Of a stretch of 64,000 nt of DNA, positions 15,690 through 24,052 are shown one piece after another. Below the pieces are notes generated by a model. The model was not told the DNA's origin, did no database searches, and worked only from the letters and a program-made list of their open reading frames with translations. Source of the DNA: Novosphingobium sp. KA1. Lineage in GTDB: Bacteria; Pseudomonadota; Alphaproteobacteria; Sphingomonadales; Sphingomonadaceae. The position numbers were made by a program, and so were the translations under genes. The stretch is taken from NCBI RefSeq assembly GCF_017309955.1, contig NZ_CP021248.1:248001-312000 (forward strand), given 5' to 3'. Numbering within the stretch: the first letter of the stretch is position 1; the number at the start of each line of letters is the position of its first letter.

Positions 15690-16079
15690 ATGCGTTGTCT
15701 AGTTTGCATTCTTGTGGCGTTTATCGTGTCGCCAACTGCGGCGTTGGCTGAGGATTGGCAGCTGATATCAACAACAAACGGGAGCACTCGTTTCGTTGAT
15801 AGATCAAGCGTCCAACGCAAAGGGCATTTTGCATCTCTAGTCATCGAGAATCGCGGGGATACAACGGAACGTTCTACCGAGAATTTCGATTGTGCCTCTC
15901 GCAAAATCAAGGTCTCTATTCAGCTTCCGTCCGTCATTTACACTGACGGAGGTATGGGCCCATCAATGCCGCCTGTTTCCGACTGGATACCAGTCTCCGA
16001 AATTGTTGATGGTAACGCGATGTACCGGATCGCCTGTTCACTCGCTGCACCCAAAAGGGCCAAGACGGACGTCCGTTAA
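15690..16079 (+). CDS. Exported protein carried inside the IS66 element
   Basis: 129 aa from ATG 15690, chosen over 15645 because it begins directly with a signal peptide (MRCLVCILVAFIVSPTAALA, cleavage likely after ALA). The mature part begins EDWQLISTTNGSTRFVDRSS and has two cysteines (FDCAS, IACS). The pattern of W, FVDRSSV and a late cysteine pair resembles surface-adhesin-E-like small secreted proteins. It lies between tnpC and the IS66 right end, so it is a passenger of the IS. Role unknown. Confidence 0.65.
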   Translation: MRCLVCILVAFIVSPTAALAEDWQLISTTNGSTRFVDRSSVQRKGHFASLVIENRGDTTERSTENFDCASRKIKVSIQLPSVIYTDGGMGPSMPPVSDWIPVSEIVDGNAMYRIACSLAAPKRAKTDVR

Positions 16080-16134
16080 AGGGGGGGCTTCTGGCGAGCG
16101 GCTTCCTCCTCACCGGTCGTGGACGGACGCTTAC

Positions 16135-16384
16135 GTCTGAAGCGCGATAGAAGTAGCACAATAGCAAGCGCGTCTAAGAATATCAGTGATGTCCAAAATA
16201 GCTCGAGTTGAAATGGTCCCCAATCATAGGGCCTCCATCCGTATGCTACAAAGTCTCGCGCATGATTGAAAAAACCGAGGCCGAAGCAGGCTATGTAGAT
16301 TCCCATGATAACCCGAATACGTGCGTCTACGCGGGACCGCGCTGGTGTAGCGTGGTAACGGATCTGATCGATATTTGGTGCCAT
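16135..16384 (-). pseudogene. 5' part of membrane gene split by IS66
   Basis: ATG 16384 lies 2 nt after the tnpR stop, so it was the second gene of a tnpR operon. Residues 1-83 contain hydrophobic segments VIMGIYIACFGLGFF and ELFWTSLIFLDALAIVLLLS. At FRR the frame meets the IS66 end. The in-frame continuation is at 5675-5864. The intact 143-residue protein would have about four membrane spans. Family not recognised. Confidence 0.75.
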
Positions 16385-16386
16385 AG

Positions 16387-16959
16387 CTATTCCGCCGTTG
16401 CGCCTTCCAACGCTTTGTAAAGGGCGGTTTTTCCGATTTTAAGGCGGGCGGCGGCCTCCCGCACAGTAAGGCCTGCTGCGATGTGCGCCCGGGCCTTGCG
16501 CAGCTTGTCGGGAGTGACGACAGGGCGGCGACCGCCCTTGCTGCCGCGCTCGCGCGCGGCGCGCAGACCCGCCTGGGTGCGCTCGCGGATCAGATCGCGC
16601 TCGAACTGCGCGAGGGAGCCGAAGATGTTGAACACCAGCATGCCTCCCGGCGTGGTTGTGTCGATGTTCTCGGTGAGCGAGCGGAACCCGATGCCCCGCG
16701 ACGCCAATTCACCGATCTTCTCGATCAGATGGCTCATCGAGCGGCCGAGCCGATCGAGCTTCCACACCACCAGCGTGTCGCCGGCGCGCAGATAGGCCAG
16801 CGCTTCAGCAAGACCGGGCCTGTCAGTCCTGGCGCCCGACGCATGATCGTCGAAAACACGGTCGCATCCTGCCCGCTCCAGTGCGTCGTGCTGAAGCGAG
16901 AGCTTCTGGTCGGGGGTGGATACCCGCGCATAGCCGATCAGCGCCACGGGCCGCCCCAT
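16387..16959 (-). CDS. tnpR: Tn3-family TnpR resolvase (serine recombinase)
   Basis: 190 aa from ATG 16959 (MGRPVALIGYARVS). The catalytic serine is in YARVSTPDQ, with the conserved LDRLGRSMSHLIE and QFERDLIRERT segments and a C-terminal helix-turn-helix (GLTVREAAARLKIGKTALYK). It resolves cointegrates at the res site between tnpR and tnpA. The frame extends upstream to 17100, but that region overlaps the res repeats and is not family-like. It diverges from tnpA. Confidence 0.9.
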   Translation of the reverse strand: MGRPVALIGYARVSTPDQKLSLQHDALERAGCDRVFDDHASGARTDRPGLAEALAYLRAGDTLVVWKLDRLGRSMSHLIEKIGELASRGIGFRSLTENIDTTTPGGMLVFNIFGSLAQFERDLIRERTQAGLRAARERGSKGGRRPVVTPDKLRKARAHIAAGLTVREAAARLKIGKTALYKALEGATAE

Positions 16960-17077
16960 ACTGTCCGTTTTCCCATCATAATGCGATCTTGTCCGAATCG
17001 CCATCGAACGTCCAGAGTTGACGGACACATTCCCAGTGACCGTCCAACGGACGTCTGACGGACAGCGACATGGAGGG
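16955..17077. promoter_or_regulatory. Probable res site and tnpR/tnpA control region
   Basis: The gap between divergent tnpR and tnpA holds many copies of TGTCCG or its complement CGGACA in both orientations (for example ACTGTCCGTTTTCCC near 16960, GACGGACA near 17022, ACGGACGTCTGACGGACAGC near 17050-17070). Repeated short dyads here are what a three-subsite resolvase site looks like. TnpR would also repress both genes from it. Confidence 0.6.
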
Positions 17078-17085
17078 GTTCGACC

Positions 17086-20043
17086 TTGGCCAGAAGACAC
17101 CTGCTAACCCGCGAGATGCTTGCGGGCCATTATGATCCGTCGCTCGATGAACGCGAGATCGCGCGTCACTTCACCTTGACCCGTGACGACCTCGAACTGA
17201 TCGCATCCCGGCGTGGCGACGTCACCCGTCTCGGCTATGCGATGCTGATGCTGTATCTGCGCTGGCCGGGGCGCGTGCTGGAAGCCGGCGAAGTGCCGCC
17301 CATGCCGATCCTCGCGTTCGTGGCCCATCAGTTGGATGTGTCGCCCGCATCATGGCGCGACTATGCCCGCCGCGACGAAACGCGGCGGTCGCACCTCGCC
17401 GACCTGTCGCGGCGCTTCGGTCATCTCGTTTTCAGTCGTGCGGATTTCCACGCGCTGGTCGCGTTCGCCATGCCGATCGCGCAGACCGTCACCCAGTCCT
17501 CGCGGCTTGCGGGCATCGTCATCGACGAGATGCGACGCCGGCGATTGCTGCTGCCGCCCGTGACGGTGATTGAGGCGATAGTGCGACGGGCGCGGCAGCA
17601 GGCCGGAGATCTGGTCCATGACGTGCTCGCCGGAGATCTCGGCGAACCCGAACGCGCGACGCTCGACGCCCTCCTGTCGCGGCGCGACGACAAAAGCGCG
17701 ACCTGGCTCTCATGGCTGCGCAACCCGCCCCTATCGCCGGCCCCGCGCAATATCCTGCGACTGATCGAACGGCTCGACCAAGTTCGCGCGCTGGGCCTGG
17801 CGGCCTCGCGCGCCGCGACCATCCCGCAGGCGGCATTCGACCGGATCGCCGACGAGGCGGCGCGCATCACGCCGCAGCATCTGGCGGAACTGCCCGACCT
17901 ACGCCGTCATGCGATCCTTGTCGCTGCCGGCATCCGGCTTGAGGAAAGCCTGACCGATGCGGTGCTGACGATGATGGACAAGCTCCTGGGGAGCATGATG
18001 CGACGGGCCGAGAATCGGACCAAGGACAAGGCGATCGGCACGATCCGGTCATTGCAGGCGCAGCTTCGCCTGCTCACCGGCTCATGCCGGACATTGCTCG
18101 ACGCGCGGGCGCGAGGCGTCGATTCTCTTGCCGCCATCAGTTCGATCGACTGGGAAAGGTTGGGAACGGCGGTCGTGGACGCCGAGCTACTGATCGCGCC
18201 GGAAACAATCGACCGCACGGCGGAACTGATCGAACGGCAGCGCTCGCTGCGCTCCGTGATCGGGCCGTTCCTCAACGCCTTTGAGTTTCGCGGGGCCGGT
18301 GCGGTGCAGGGCTTGCTCGATGCGGTTCGGCTGATCGCCGACATTTATCGCACCGGACGACGGCGCCTGCCCGATAACCCACCGCTCCGCTTCGTGCCGC
18401 CGTCATGGCGGCCGTTCGTGCTGCGCGATGGCGTGGTCGTCCGCGCCGCCTATGAGCTGTGCGTGCTCACCCAACTGCGCGACCGGCTGCGCGCCGGCGA
18501 CATATGGGTGGCGGCGAGCCGTCATTATCGCGCCTTCGACAGCTATCTCCTGCCGCCTGCAACCTTCGATGCGATGCGCGCGCGAGGACCGCTGCCACTG
18601 GCGATCGATACTGATTTCGACAGCTTCGTCGCCGGTCGCCGCGCCAGTCTCGACACCGCGATCGAGCGGGTGACGATCCTCGCTCGACAGGGAGAACTGC
18701 CCCAGGTGCGCCTTGACGACAATGGCCTTGTCGTATCCCCGCTCAAGGCGATCACGCCGCCGGATGCAGAGAATATGCGCCGCGTCGCCTATGATCGGCT
18801 GCCACGCGTGAAGATCACCGATCTCCTTTTGGAGGTCGATAGCTGGACTGGCTTTTCCGAGTGCTTCACCCATCGCCGCTCCGGTCGCGTGGCGGACGAT
18901 CGTAACGCGCTCCTGACCGTGATCCTGGCCGATGGCATCAATCTCGGGCTGACGCGCATGGCCGAGACCTGTCAGGGCGCGACCCTGCGTCAGCTCGCCC
19001 ATCTGCACGACTGGCATATCAGCGAAGCCGCTTATAGCGAGGCGCTGGGGCGGTTGATCGACGTTCACCGCACCGTGCCGTTGGCCGCGCTGTGGGGCGA
19101 CGGCACCACCTCTTCCAGTGACGGCCAGCTCTTCCATGCGGGCGGGCGCGGCGCCGCGATCGGCGACATCAATGCGCGCAACGGCAATGAACCCGGCGTC
19201 AGCTTCTACACCCACGTCTCGGACCAATATGATCCGTTCTCGAGCCGCGTGATCGCGGCGACCGCCGGCGAGGCTCCCTATGTTCTCGACGGGCTGCTAT
19301 ACCATGCCACCGGCCTGTCGATCGAAGAGCATTACACCGATACCGGCGGCGCATCCGACCATGTGTTCGGCCTCATGCCCTTCTTCGGCTACCGCTTCGC
19401 GCCGCGCCTGCGCGACCTGAAGGACCGGCGCCTGCATCTACTGCCGGGCCAGGAAGCGGGGCCGCTGCTGGCCGGTATGACCGGCGATCCGGTAGCCATC
19501 GGGCATGTCGCCGCCCATTGGGCTGAACTGCTGCGCCTCACCACTTCGATCCGCAGCGGCACCGCCACCGCTTCGGCGATGCTGCGCAGATTGTCCGCTT
19601 ACCCACGCCAGAACGGACTCGCGCTGGCCTTGCGCGAGGTCGGGCGGATAGAGCGCTCGATCTTCATGCTCGACTGGCTGCGCGATCTCGACCTGCGCCG
19701 GCGCACCCAGGCCGGTCTCAACAAGGGCGAGGCCCGCAACGCGCTCGCCCGCGCGCTCTTCTTCAACCAGCTCGGCGAGCTGCGCGACCGGCGGTTCGAG
19801 AACCAGACCTATCGCGCCTCCGGCCTCAATCTCCTCGTGGCCGCCATCATCCTGTGGAACACCCGCTATCTCGAACGGGCGGTCGGGGCGCTGGCGATCC
19901 CGGAGGACGTTGCGCGCCATATCGCCCCGCTGGGATGGGAGCATATCTCGCTCACCGGCGACTATCGCTGGAATGTCGAAAGCCGCCCCGATCCCGGCCA
20001 GCTCCGCCCGTTGCGCACGCCTTCCTCGCTCCTGGCCGCATGA
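17086..20043 (+). CDS. tnpA: Tn3-family TnpA transposase
   Basis: 985 aa, full length. TTG start 17086 (MARRHLLTREMLAGHYDPSL) with GGAGGGG upstream. It has the N-terminal DUF4158-type region and the C-terminal DDE domain; the first acid lies in LWGDGTTSSSDGQ, and the C-terminus has RTQAGLNKGEARNALARALF, which is conserved in the family. It cuts at the terminal inverted repeats for replicative transposition. The right repeat ends 70 bp after the stop. Intact. Confidence 0.95.
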   Translation: MARRHLLTREMLAGHYDPSLDEREIARHFTLTRDDLELIASRRGDVTRLGYAMLMLYLRWPGRVLEAGEVPPMPILAFVAHQLDVSPASWRDYARRDETRRSHLADLSRRFGHLVFSRADFHALVAFAMPIAQTVTQSSRLAGIVIDEMRRRRLLLPPVTVIEAIVRRARQQAGDLVHDVLAGDLGEPERATLDALLSRRDDKSATWLSWLRNPPLSPAPRNILRLIERLDQVRALGLAASRAATIPQAAFDRIADEAARITPQHLAELPDLRRHAILVAAGIRLEESLTDAVLTMMDKLLGSMMRRAENRTKDKAIGTIRSLQAQLRLLTGSCRTLLDARARGVDSLAAISSIDWERLGTAVVDAELLIAPETIDRTAELIERQRSLRSVIGPFLNAFEFRGAGAVQGLLDAVRLIADIYRTGRRRLPDNPPLRFVPPSWRPFVLRDGVVVRAAYELCVLTQLRDRLRAGDIWVAASRHYRAFDSYLLPPATFDAMRARGPLPLAIDTDFDSFVAGRRASLDTAIERVTILARQGELPQVRLDDNGLVVSPLKAITPPDAENMRRVAYDRLPRVKITDLLLEVDSWTGFSECFTHRRSGRVADDRNALLTVILADGINLGLTRMAETCQGATLRQLAHLHDWHISEAAYSEALGRLIDVHRTVPLAALWGDGTTSSSDGQLFHAGGRGAAIGDINARNGNEPGVSFYTHVSDQYDPFSSRVIAATAGEAPYVLDGLLYHATGLSIEEHYTDTGGASDHVFGLMPFFGYRFAPRLRDLKDRRLHLLPGQEAGPLLAGMTGDPVAIGHVAAHWAELLRLTTSIRSGTATASAMLRRLSAYPRQNGLALALREVGRIERSIFMLDWLRDLDLRRRTQAGLNKGEARNALARALFFNQLGELRDRRFENQTYRASGLNLLVAAIILWNTRYLERAVGALAIPEDVARHIAPLGWEHISLTGDYRWNVESRPDPGQLRPLRTPSSLLAA

Positions 20044-20079
20044 TGCCATTCACCCGCGTTCGCCAAAGGTTCCCCCCTG

Positions 20080-20113
20080 GCGTACGTAAAACGCACTTTC
20101 GTGTAGTCAGCCC
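20080..20113 (-). repeat. Right terminal inverted repeat of the Tn3-family transposon
   Basis: Reads GGGCTGACTACACGAAAGTG inward from 20113. It lies just beyond the tnpA stop. The last 129 bp of the transposon (19985-20113) recur without change at 27830-27958. Confidence 0.9.
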
Positions 20114-20177
20114 TGTGCATCCTTGCCTAAGTTCCGAGCGCAGCTCGATTTTCACGATCACCTGCCGCACGCGCGCC

Positions 20178-20888
20178 CTACATCGCGGTGCCAAAGGCAT
20201 GGCCGATCAGCCCCGTCACGCCCATCGCGATCGCGCCCCAGAAGGTGACACGCGCGATGGCCGGAAGCAGGCGAGCCCCACCGGCCTTTGCACCCAGCGC
20301 GCCCAGCACGGCGAGCAGCAGGAGCGCGGCGACGGAAACCGCCATGCTCACCAGGGATCGTGGCGCGAGGGCGGCGATCAGGACGGGTATGATGGCCCCG
20401 ACCGTGAACGATGCCGCCGATGACAGAGCCGCCTGGATCGGCCGCGCCGCCAGATCGTCGCTGAGCCCCAGCTCGTCGTGGGCGTGCGCGCCAAGCGCGT
20501 CATGGGCCATCATCTCTTCGGCCACCTGTCGCGCCAAGGCGGGCGTGACGCCGCGGGACACGTAGATCGCCGCCAGCTCGGCCGTCTCCTGTTCCGGCGC
20601 TCGGACCAGTTCCCGCTGCTCGCGCGCCAGATCGGCCTGTTCGGTGTCGGCCTGCGAGCTGACCGAGACATATTCGCCCGCCGCCATCGACAGCGCCCCG
20701 CCGACCAGCGCGGCCGTTCCCGCGAGCAGGATATTGGATGCGGTCGCGCCGGGGGCGGCGGCGACGCCGACGATCAGACTGGAGACCGAGATGATCCCGT
20801 CATTCGCGCCAAGCACAGCGGCACGCAGCCAGCCGGTGCGATGGACCAGATGCTGTTCGCCCATGGCAGAGGGATTGTTGTCGCTCAT
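20178..20888 (-). CDS. VIT1/CCC1-family iron/manganese transporter
   Basis: 236 aa. The N-terminus has HLVHRTGWLRAAVLGANDGI, the conserved opening of VIT1/CCC1 proteins, then SLIVGVAAA in the first membrane span and AGEYVSVSSQADTEQADLAR with its metal-binding acidic loop. About five membrane spans. The family exports Fe2+ or Mn2+ from the cytoplasm into another compartment, here presumably the periplasm. Its start overlaps the stop of the czcA-like gene (ATGA), so it is the last gene of that operon. 20114-20177 is empty. Confidence 0.9.
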   Translation of the reverse strand: MSDNNPSAMGEQHLVHRTGWLRAAVLGANDGIISVSSLIVGVAAAPGATASNILLAGTAALVGGALSMAAGEYVSVSSQADTEQADLAREQRELVRAPEQETAELAAIYVSRGVTPALARQVAEEMMAHDALGAHAHDELGLSDDLAARPIQAALSSAASFTVGAIIPVLIAALAPRSLVSMAVSVAALLLLAVLGALGAKAGGARLLPAIARVTFWGAIAMGVTGLIGHAFGTAM

Positions 20889-23800
20889 GCTGTTTCCTCG
20901 TGACGGGATGCAGTGGGTCGGCGGCGTTCGATCCAGGCGTAGAGGCTGGGCAACAGAATCAGCGTCAGGATCGTCGACGTGATGATCCCGCCGATGACCA
21001 CGGTCGCCAGCGGCCGCTGCACCTCCGCGCCCGAGCCGGTCGCGATGGCCATCGGAATGAACCCGACCGAGGCGACCAGCGCGGTCGACAGGACGGGACG
21101 CAGCCGATCATGCGCCCCGCGACGCACGGCGTCCTCGGCGGGCAACGGATCGCCCTCGCGCCCGTCGCGCAGGGAATTGATATGGTCGATCAGCACCAGC
21201 CCGTTGAGCATGGCGATACCGGACAGCGCGATGAAGCCGATCGCGGCGGTGATCGAGAAGGGCATGCCGCGCAGCCACAGCGCCAGCACGCCGCCGGTCA
21301 CCGCGAACGGGATACCGGTATAGACGATCGCCGCCTCGCGCACGCTGCCCAACGCCGCATAGACCAAAGCGAAGATCAGGATCAGCGCGGCGGGCACGAC
21401 GATCGACAAGCGCTTCTGCGCGGCCTCAAGCTGGTGGTACTGGCCACCGAATTCGATGCGATAGCCGGGCGGCAGCTTGACCTGCCCGTCGATTGCCGAC
21501 TGCGCGCGCTGGACGTAGCCCGCCAGATCGCTGGTCGACAGATTGACCATCAGCGCGGCGCGGCGGTTGGTGTCGTCGTGCAGGATCGGCTCGACGATAC
21601 GGGTTTCCTTCAACCGGGCGACACGCGAGAGCGGCACCATGCCATAGTCGCCGACCCGCAGGGGCAGCGCCATGATCGCGGCGGGGTCTGCGCGTAGCGA
21701 CTCGGGCATGCGGATCACGATGGCATGGCGCGCGGGGCCGTGCGGGATGAAGCCGACCTCCGCCCCCGCCAGCGCGTCGCGGATCGCGTCGTTGACCGCC
21801 TGCGCCCCCAGGTTCAGGCGGATCAGCGCGGCGCGGTCGAGCTCGACGACGATGCTCTTGGGGCGCCCGGCCGTTTCGAACTCGACGCCCTCGGTGCCGG
21901 GCAGCTTCTCCAGGATCGCCTTGGCCTGTCCGGCGGCGCGTTCCAGCGTGTCGTAATCGTCGCCGTAAATCTTGACCGAGACGTCGGCGCGCACGCCCTC
22001 CAGCATCTCGTTGAAGCGCATTTCGATCGGCTGGGCGAATTCGAAGTTCTGGCCCTTGTAGACCTGGCGCGCGACCTTCTCGATCCCGGCGATCAGCTCC
22101 TGCTTGGTGCGGGGCATGCCGTCGCCGGTCGGCCAGTCCTTGACCGGCGCATAGAAGATATAGAGGTCGTTCTCATTGGGCGGCATCGGGTCGGTCGCAA
22201 CCTCACTGGTGCCGATGCGCGAGAAGGTGTGACTGACCTGCGGGAATTTGCGACGGATGGCGCGCTCGGTCGCCTGTTCGATGGCGAGACTCTGTTCCAG
22301 CGACATGCCGACCGGGCGATAGACCATCGCGGTGATCGCGCCCTCGTCGAGCTGCGGCGTGAATTGCGAGCCGAGCGTCTTGAAGGCGAGGAACGCCGCT
22401 GCAAGCAGCACCAGCGCGCCGATGACCAGGATGGCGGGATGGCGCAGCGAGCGCTCCAGCACCGGGGTATAGACGCGCTCGGCGACCGCGACGAAGCCCT
22501 TGGCCTCTTCGCCATGCGCACGGGCGGGCGCGCGCAAAGCCCAGGCCGACAGCATCGGCACCACGGTGAAGGTCCAGAGCAGCCCGGCGACGATCGCCAG
22601 CATCACCGCCTGGGCCATCGGCTGGAACAGCTTGCCCTCGACCCCGCCCAGGCTGAGCACGGGCACATAGACGAGCGCGATGATCGCGATGCCGAAAAAG
22701 GTCGGTCGCGCCACCATGCGGGCGGCGCGCGCCACCGTCTCGCGGCGTTCGTCGGGCGTCAGATCCTCACCCTTCTCGGCGCGGCGCAGGGCGAGCAGGC
22801 GCAGGCTGTTCTCGACCACCACGATCGCCCCGTCGACGATCAACCCGAAATCGAGCGCGCCCAGGCTCATCAGATTGCCCGACAGGCCGATGGCGTGCAT
22901 CCCGCTGACCGTCACGAGGAAGGCGAGCGGGATGACGAGTGCCACGATCAGCGCCGCACGCCAGTTGCCCATCACCAGCAACAGGACGATCGCGACCAGC
23001 AGCGCACCTTCGCCCAGATTGCGCTCGACGGTATGGATCGTCTGATCGACCAGATCGGCACGGCTATACTGCCGGTCGATCACCATGCCCTTGGGCAAGG
23101 CGGCGGAGATGCCGGGCAGGGCCTCCTGCACCCGCAGCGCGGTCTCGCGGCTGTTCTGCCCGACCAGCATCATGACCGTGCCCAGCACCGTCTCGCGGCC
23201 ATTCTGGGTCGCGGCCCCCTGGCGCGGGGCGGCATCGGTGACGACGCTGGCGAGGTCGCGTACCTGCAGCGGTAGGACGCCGCCCGCGAACTTGACCGGG
23301 ATGGCGGCGATCTGCTCGGCGGTCATCACGCGGGCATCGGTTCGTACGGTGAAGCGCTCGGCGCCGCGCCGAATGATTCCGCCGCCCGCATTCTCGACAT
23401 TCTTGGCGACCGCCGCGGCCAGCTCACCCGCGGTGACGCCGTGCAGGGTCAGCCGGACGGGATCGGGCTCGACGACATATTGCTCCTCCAGCCCGCCGTT
23501 CGAGTTGACGTCGGCGACCCCCGCCACGGCGCGCAGCATCGGGCGAACCGTATATTCCTGCGCCTCGTACAGCGCCATCAACTGGGCCTGCGCATCCAGT
23601 CCCGGCGGCGGCTTTCGCCATTCGAGCGTATAGTAGAAGATCTCGCCCAGTCCGGTGGTGATCGGCGCCAGCTGCGGCGTGCTGCCCGGCGGCAACTGGT
23701 CGCGCACCGCCGCCAGTCGTTCGGTGACGAGCTGGCGCGCCTTCAACTGGTCGGTGCCGTCCTTGTAGAGCAGCGTAACCTGGCTCAGCCCGGTCTTGGT

Positions 23801-24052
23801 CAGCGAGCGCGTCTGGTCCAGCCCCGGCTGGCCACCCATGGCGCGTTCGATGGGCAGGGTCACCAGCCGCTCGATCTCCTCGGGCGCGAGGGCCGGGACC
23901 GTGGTGTTGATCTGCACCTGAACCCCGGTGATGTCGGGGATGGCGTCGATCTGGAGATTGGCGAAGGACCACAGCCCGATCGCCGCGATCAGCGCCGCGA
24001 CCAGTGCCACGCCCAGCCGGTGGCGGGTAACGAGATCGAGCCAGCGCGTCAT
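20885..24052 (-). CDS. czcA: CzcA/CusA-type heavy-metal RND pump (first copy)
   Basis: 1,055 aa, full length for HME-type RND transporters. The N-terminal motif QIDAIPDITGVQVQINT is diagnostic, and the TM4 proton-relay motif is GALDFGLIVDGAIVVVEN. Two large periplasmic loops and 12 spans are inferred. It would drive metal from the periplasm through an outer-membrane channel using proton influx. It overlaps czcC upstream and the VIT gene downstream by 4 nt each. No CzcB-type adaptor gene is present in this operon. The metal (Zn/Co/Cd or Cu/Ag) is not decided by sequence alone. Confidence 0.93.
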   Translation of the reverse strand: MTRWLDLVTRHRLGVALVAALIAAIGLWSFANLQIDAIPDITGVQVQINTTVPALAPEEIERLVTLPIERAMGGQPGLDQTRSLTKTGLSQVTLLYKDGTDQLKARQLVTERLAAVRDQLPPGSTPQLAPITTGLGEIFYYTLEWRKPPPGLDAQAQLMALYEAQEYTVRPMLRAVAGVADVNSNGGLEEQYVVEPDPVRLTLHGVTAGELAAAVAKNVENAGGGIIRRGAERFTVRTDARVMTAEQIAAIPVKFAGGVLPLQVRDLASVVTDAAPRQGAATQNGRETVLGTVMMLVGQNSRETALRVQEALPGISAALPKGMVIDRQYSRADLVDQTIHTVERNLGEGALLVAIVLLLVMGNWRAALIVALVIPLAFLVTVSGMHAIGLSGNLMSLGALDFGLIVDGAIVVVENSLRLLALRRAEKGEDLTPDERRETVARAARMVARPTFFGIAIIALVYVPVLSLGGVEGKLFQPMAQAVMLAIVAGLLWTFTVVPMLSAWALRAPARAHGEEAKGFVAVAERVYTPVLERSLRHPAILVIGALVLLAAAFLAFKTLGSQFTPQLDEGAITAMVYRPVGMSLEQSLAIEQATERAIRRKFPQVSHTFSRIGTSEVATDPMPPNENDLYIFYAPVKDWPTGDGMPRTKQELIAGIEKVARQVYKGQNFEFAQPIEMRFNEMLEGVRADVSVKIYGDDYDTLERAAGQAKAILEKLPGTEGVEFETAGRPKSIVVELDRAALIRLNLGAQAVNDAIRDALAGAEVGFIPHGPARHAIVIRMPESLRADPAAIMALPLRVGDYGMVPLSRVARLKETRIVEPILHDDTNRRAALMVNLSTSDLAGYVQRAQSAIDGQVKLPPGYRIEFGGQYHQLEAAQKRLSIVVPAALILIFALVYAALGSVREAAIVYTGIPFAVTGGVLALWLRGMPFSITAAIGFIALSGIAMLNGLVLIDHINSLRDGREGDPLPAEDAVRRGAHDRLRPVLSTALVASVGFIPMAIATGSGAEVQRPLATVVIGGIITSTILTLILLPSLYAWIERRRPTASRHEETA

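Larger units (their letters stand above)
5865..16134. mobile_element. IS66-family element, enlarged by three insertions
   Basis: The ends read GTAAGCGTCCG inward from both 5865 and 16134 (11-bp perfect inverted repeat). An 8-bp direct repeat GTCTGAAG flanks it at 5857-5864 and 16135-16142, matching the IS66 family's 8-bp target duplication. The gene order is tnpA, tnpB, tnpC and an extra exported-protein gene. tnpB is split by a serine-recombinase element and tnpC by two IS21 elements. Without these the element is about 3.1 kb, longer than typical IS66 copies because of the extra gene. Confidence 0.9.
5585..20113. mobile_element. Tn3-family transposon with nested insertions
   Basis: The boundaries are near-identical terminal inverted repeats: GGGGTGACTACACGAAAGTG at 5585 and GGGCTGACTACACGAAAGTG read inward from 20113, matching over 34 bp with two differences. 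Contents: an interrupted membrane gene, tnpR (16387-16959), a res-like region and tnpA (17086-20043). The backbone without insertions is about 4.2 kb. No matching 5-bp target duplication flanks it (TTGAG left, TGTGC right), so one side has been rearranged after insertion. The span of 14.5 kb is due to the IS66 and its own insertions. Confidence 0.85.

Noticed and set aside
5580..20118. Target duplication of the Tn3 transposon
   Set aside because: The flanking 5-mers are TTGAG and TGTGC; they do not match, so no duplication is claimed.
21725..23275. 516-residue plus-strand open frame
   Set aside because: Antisense to the first czcA gene. Composition is R/H/Q/D rich and no ribosome-binding site is present.
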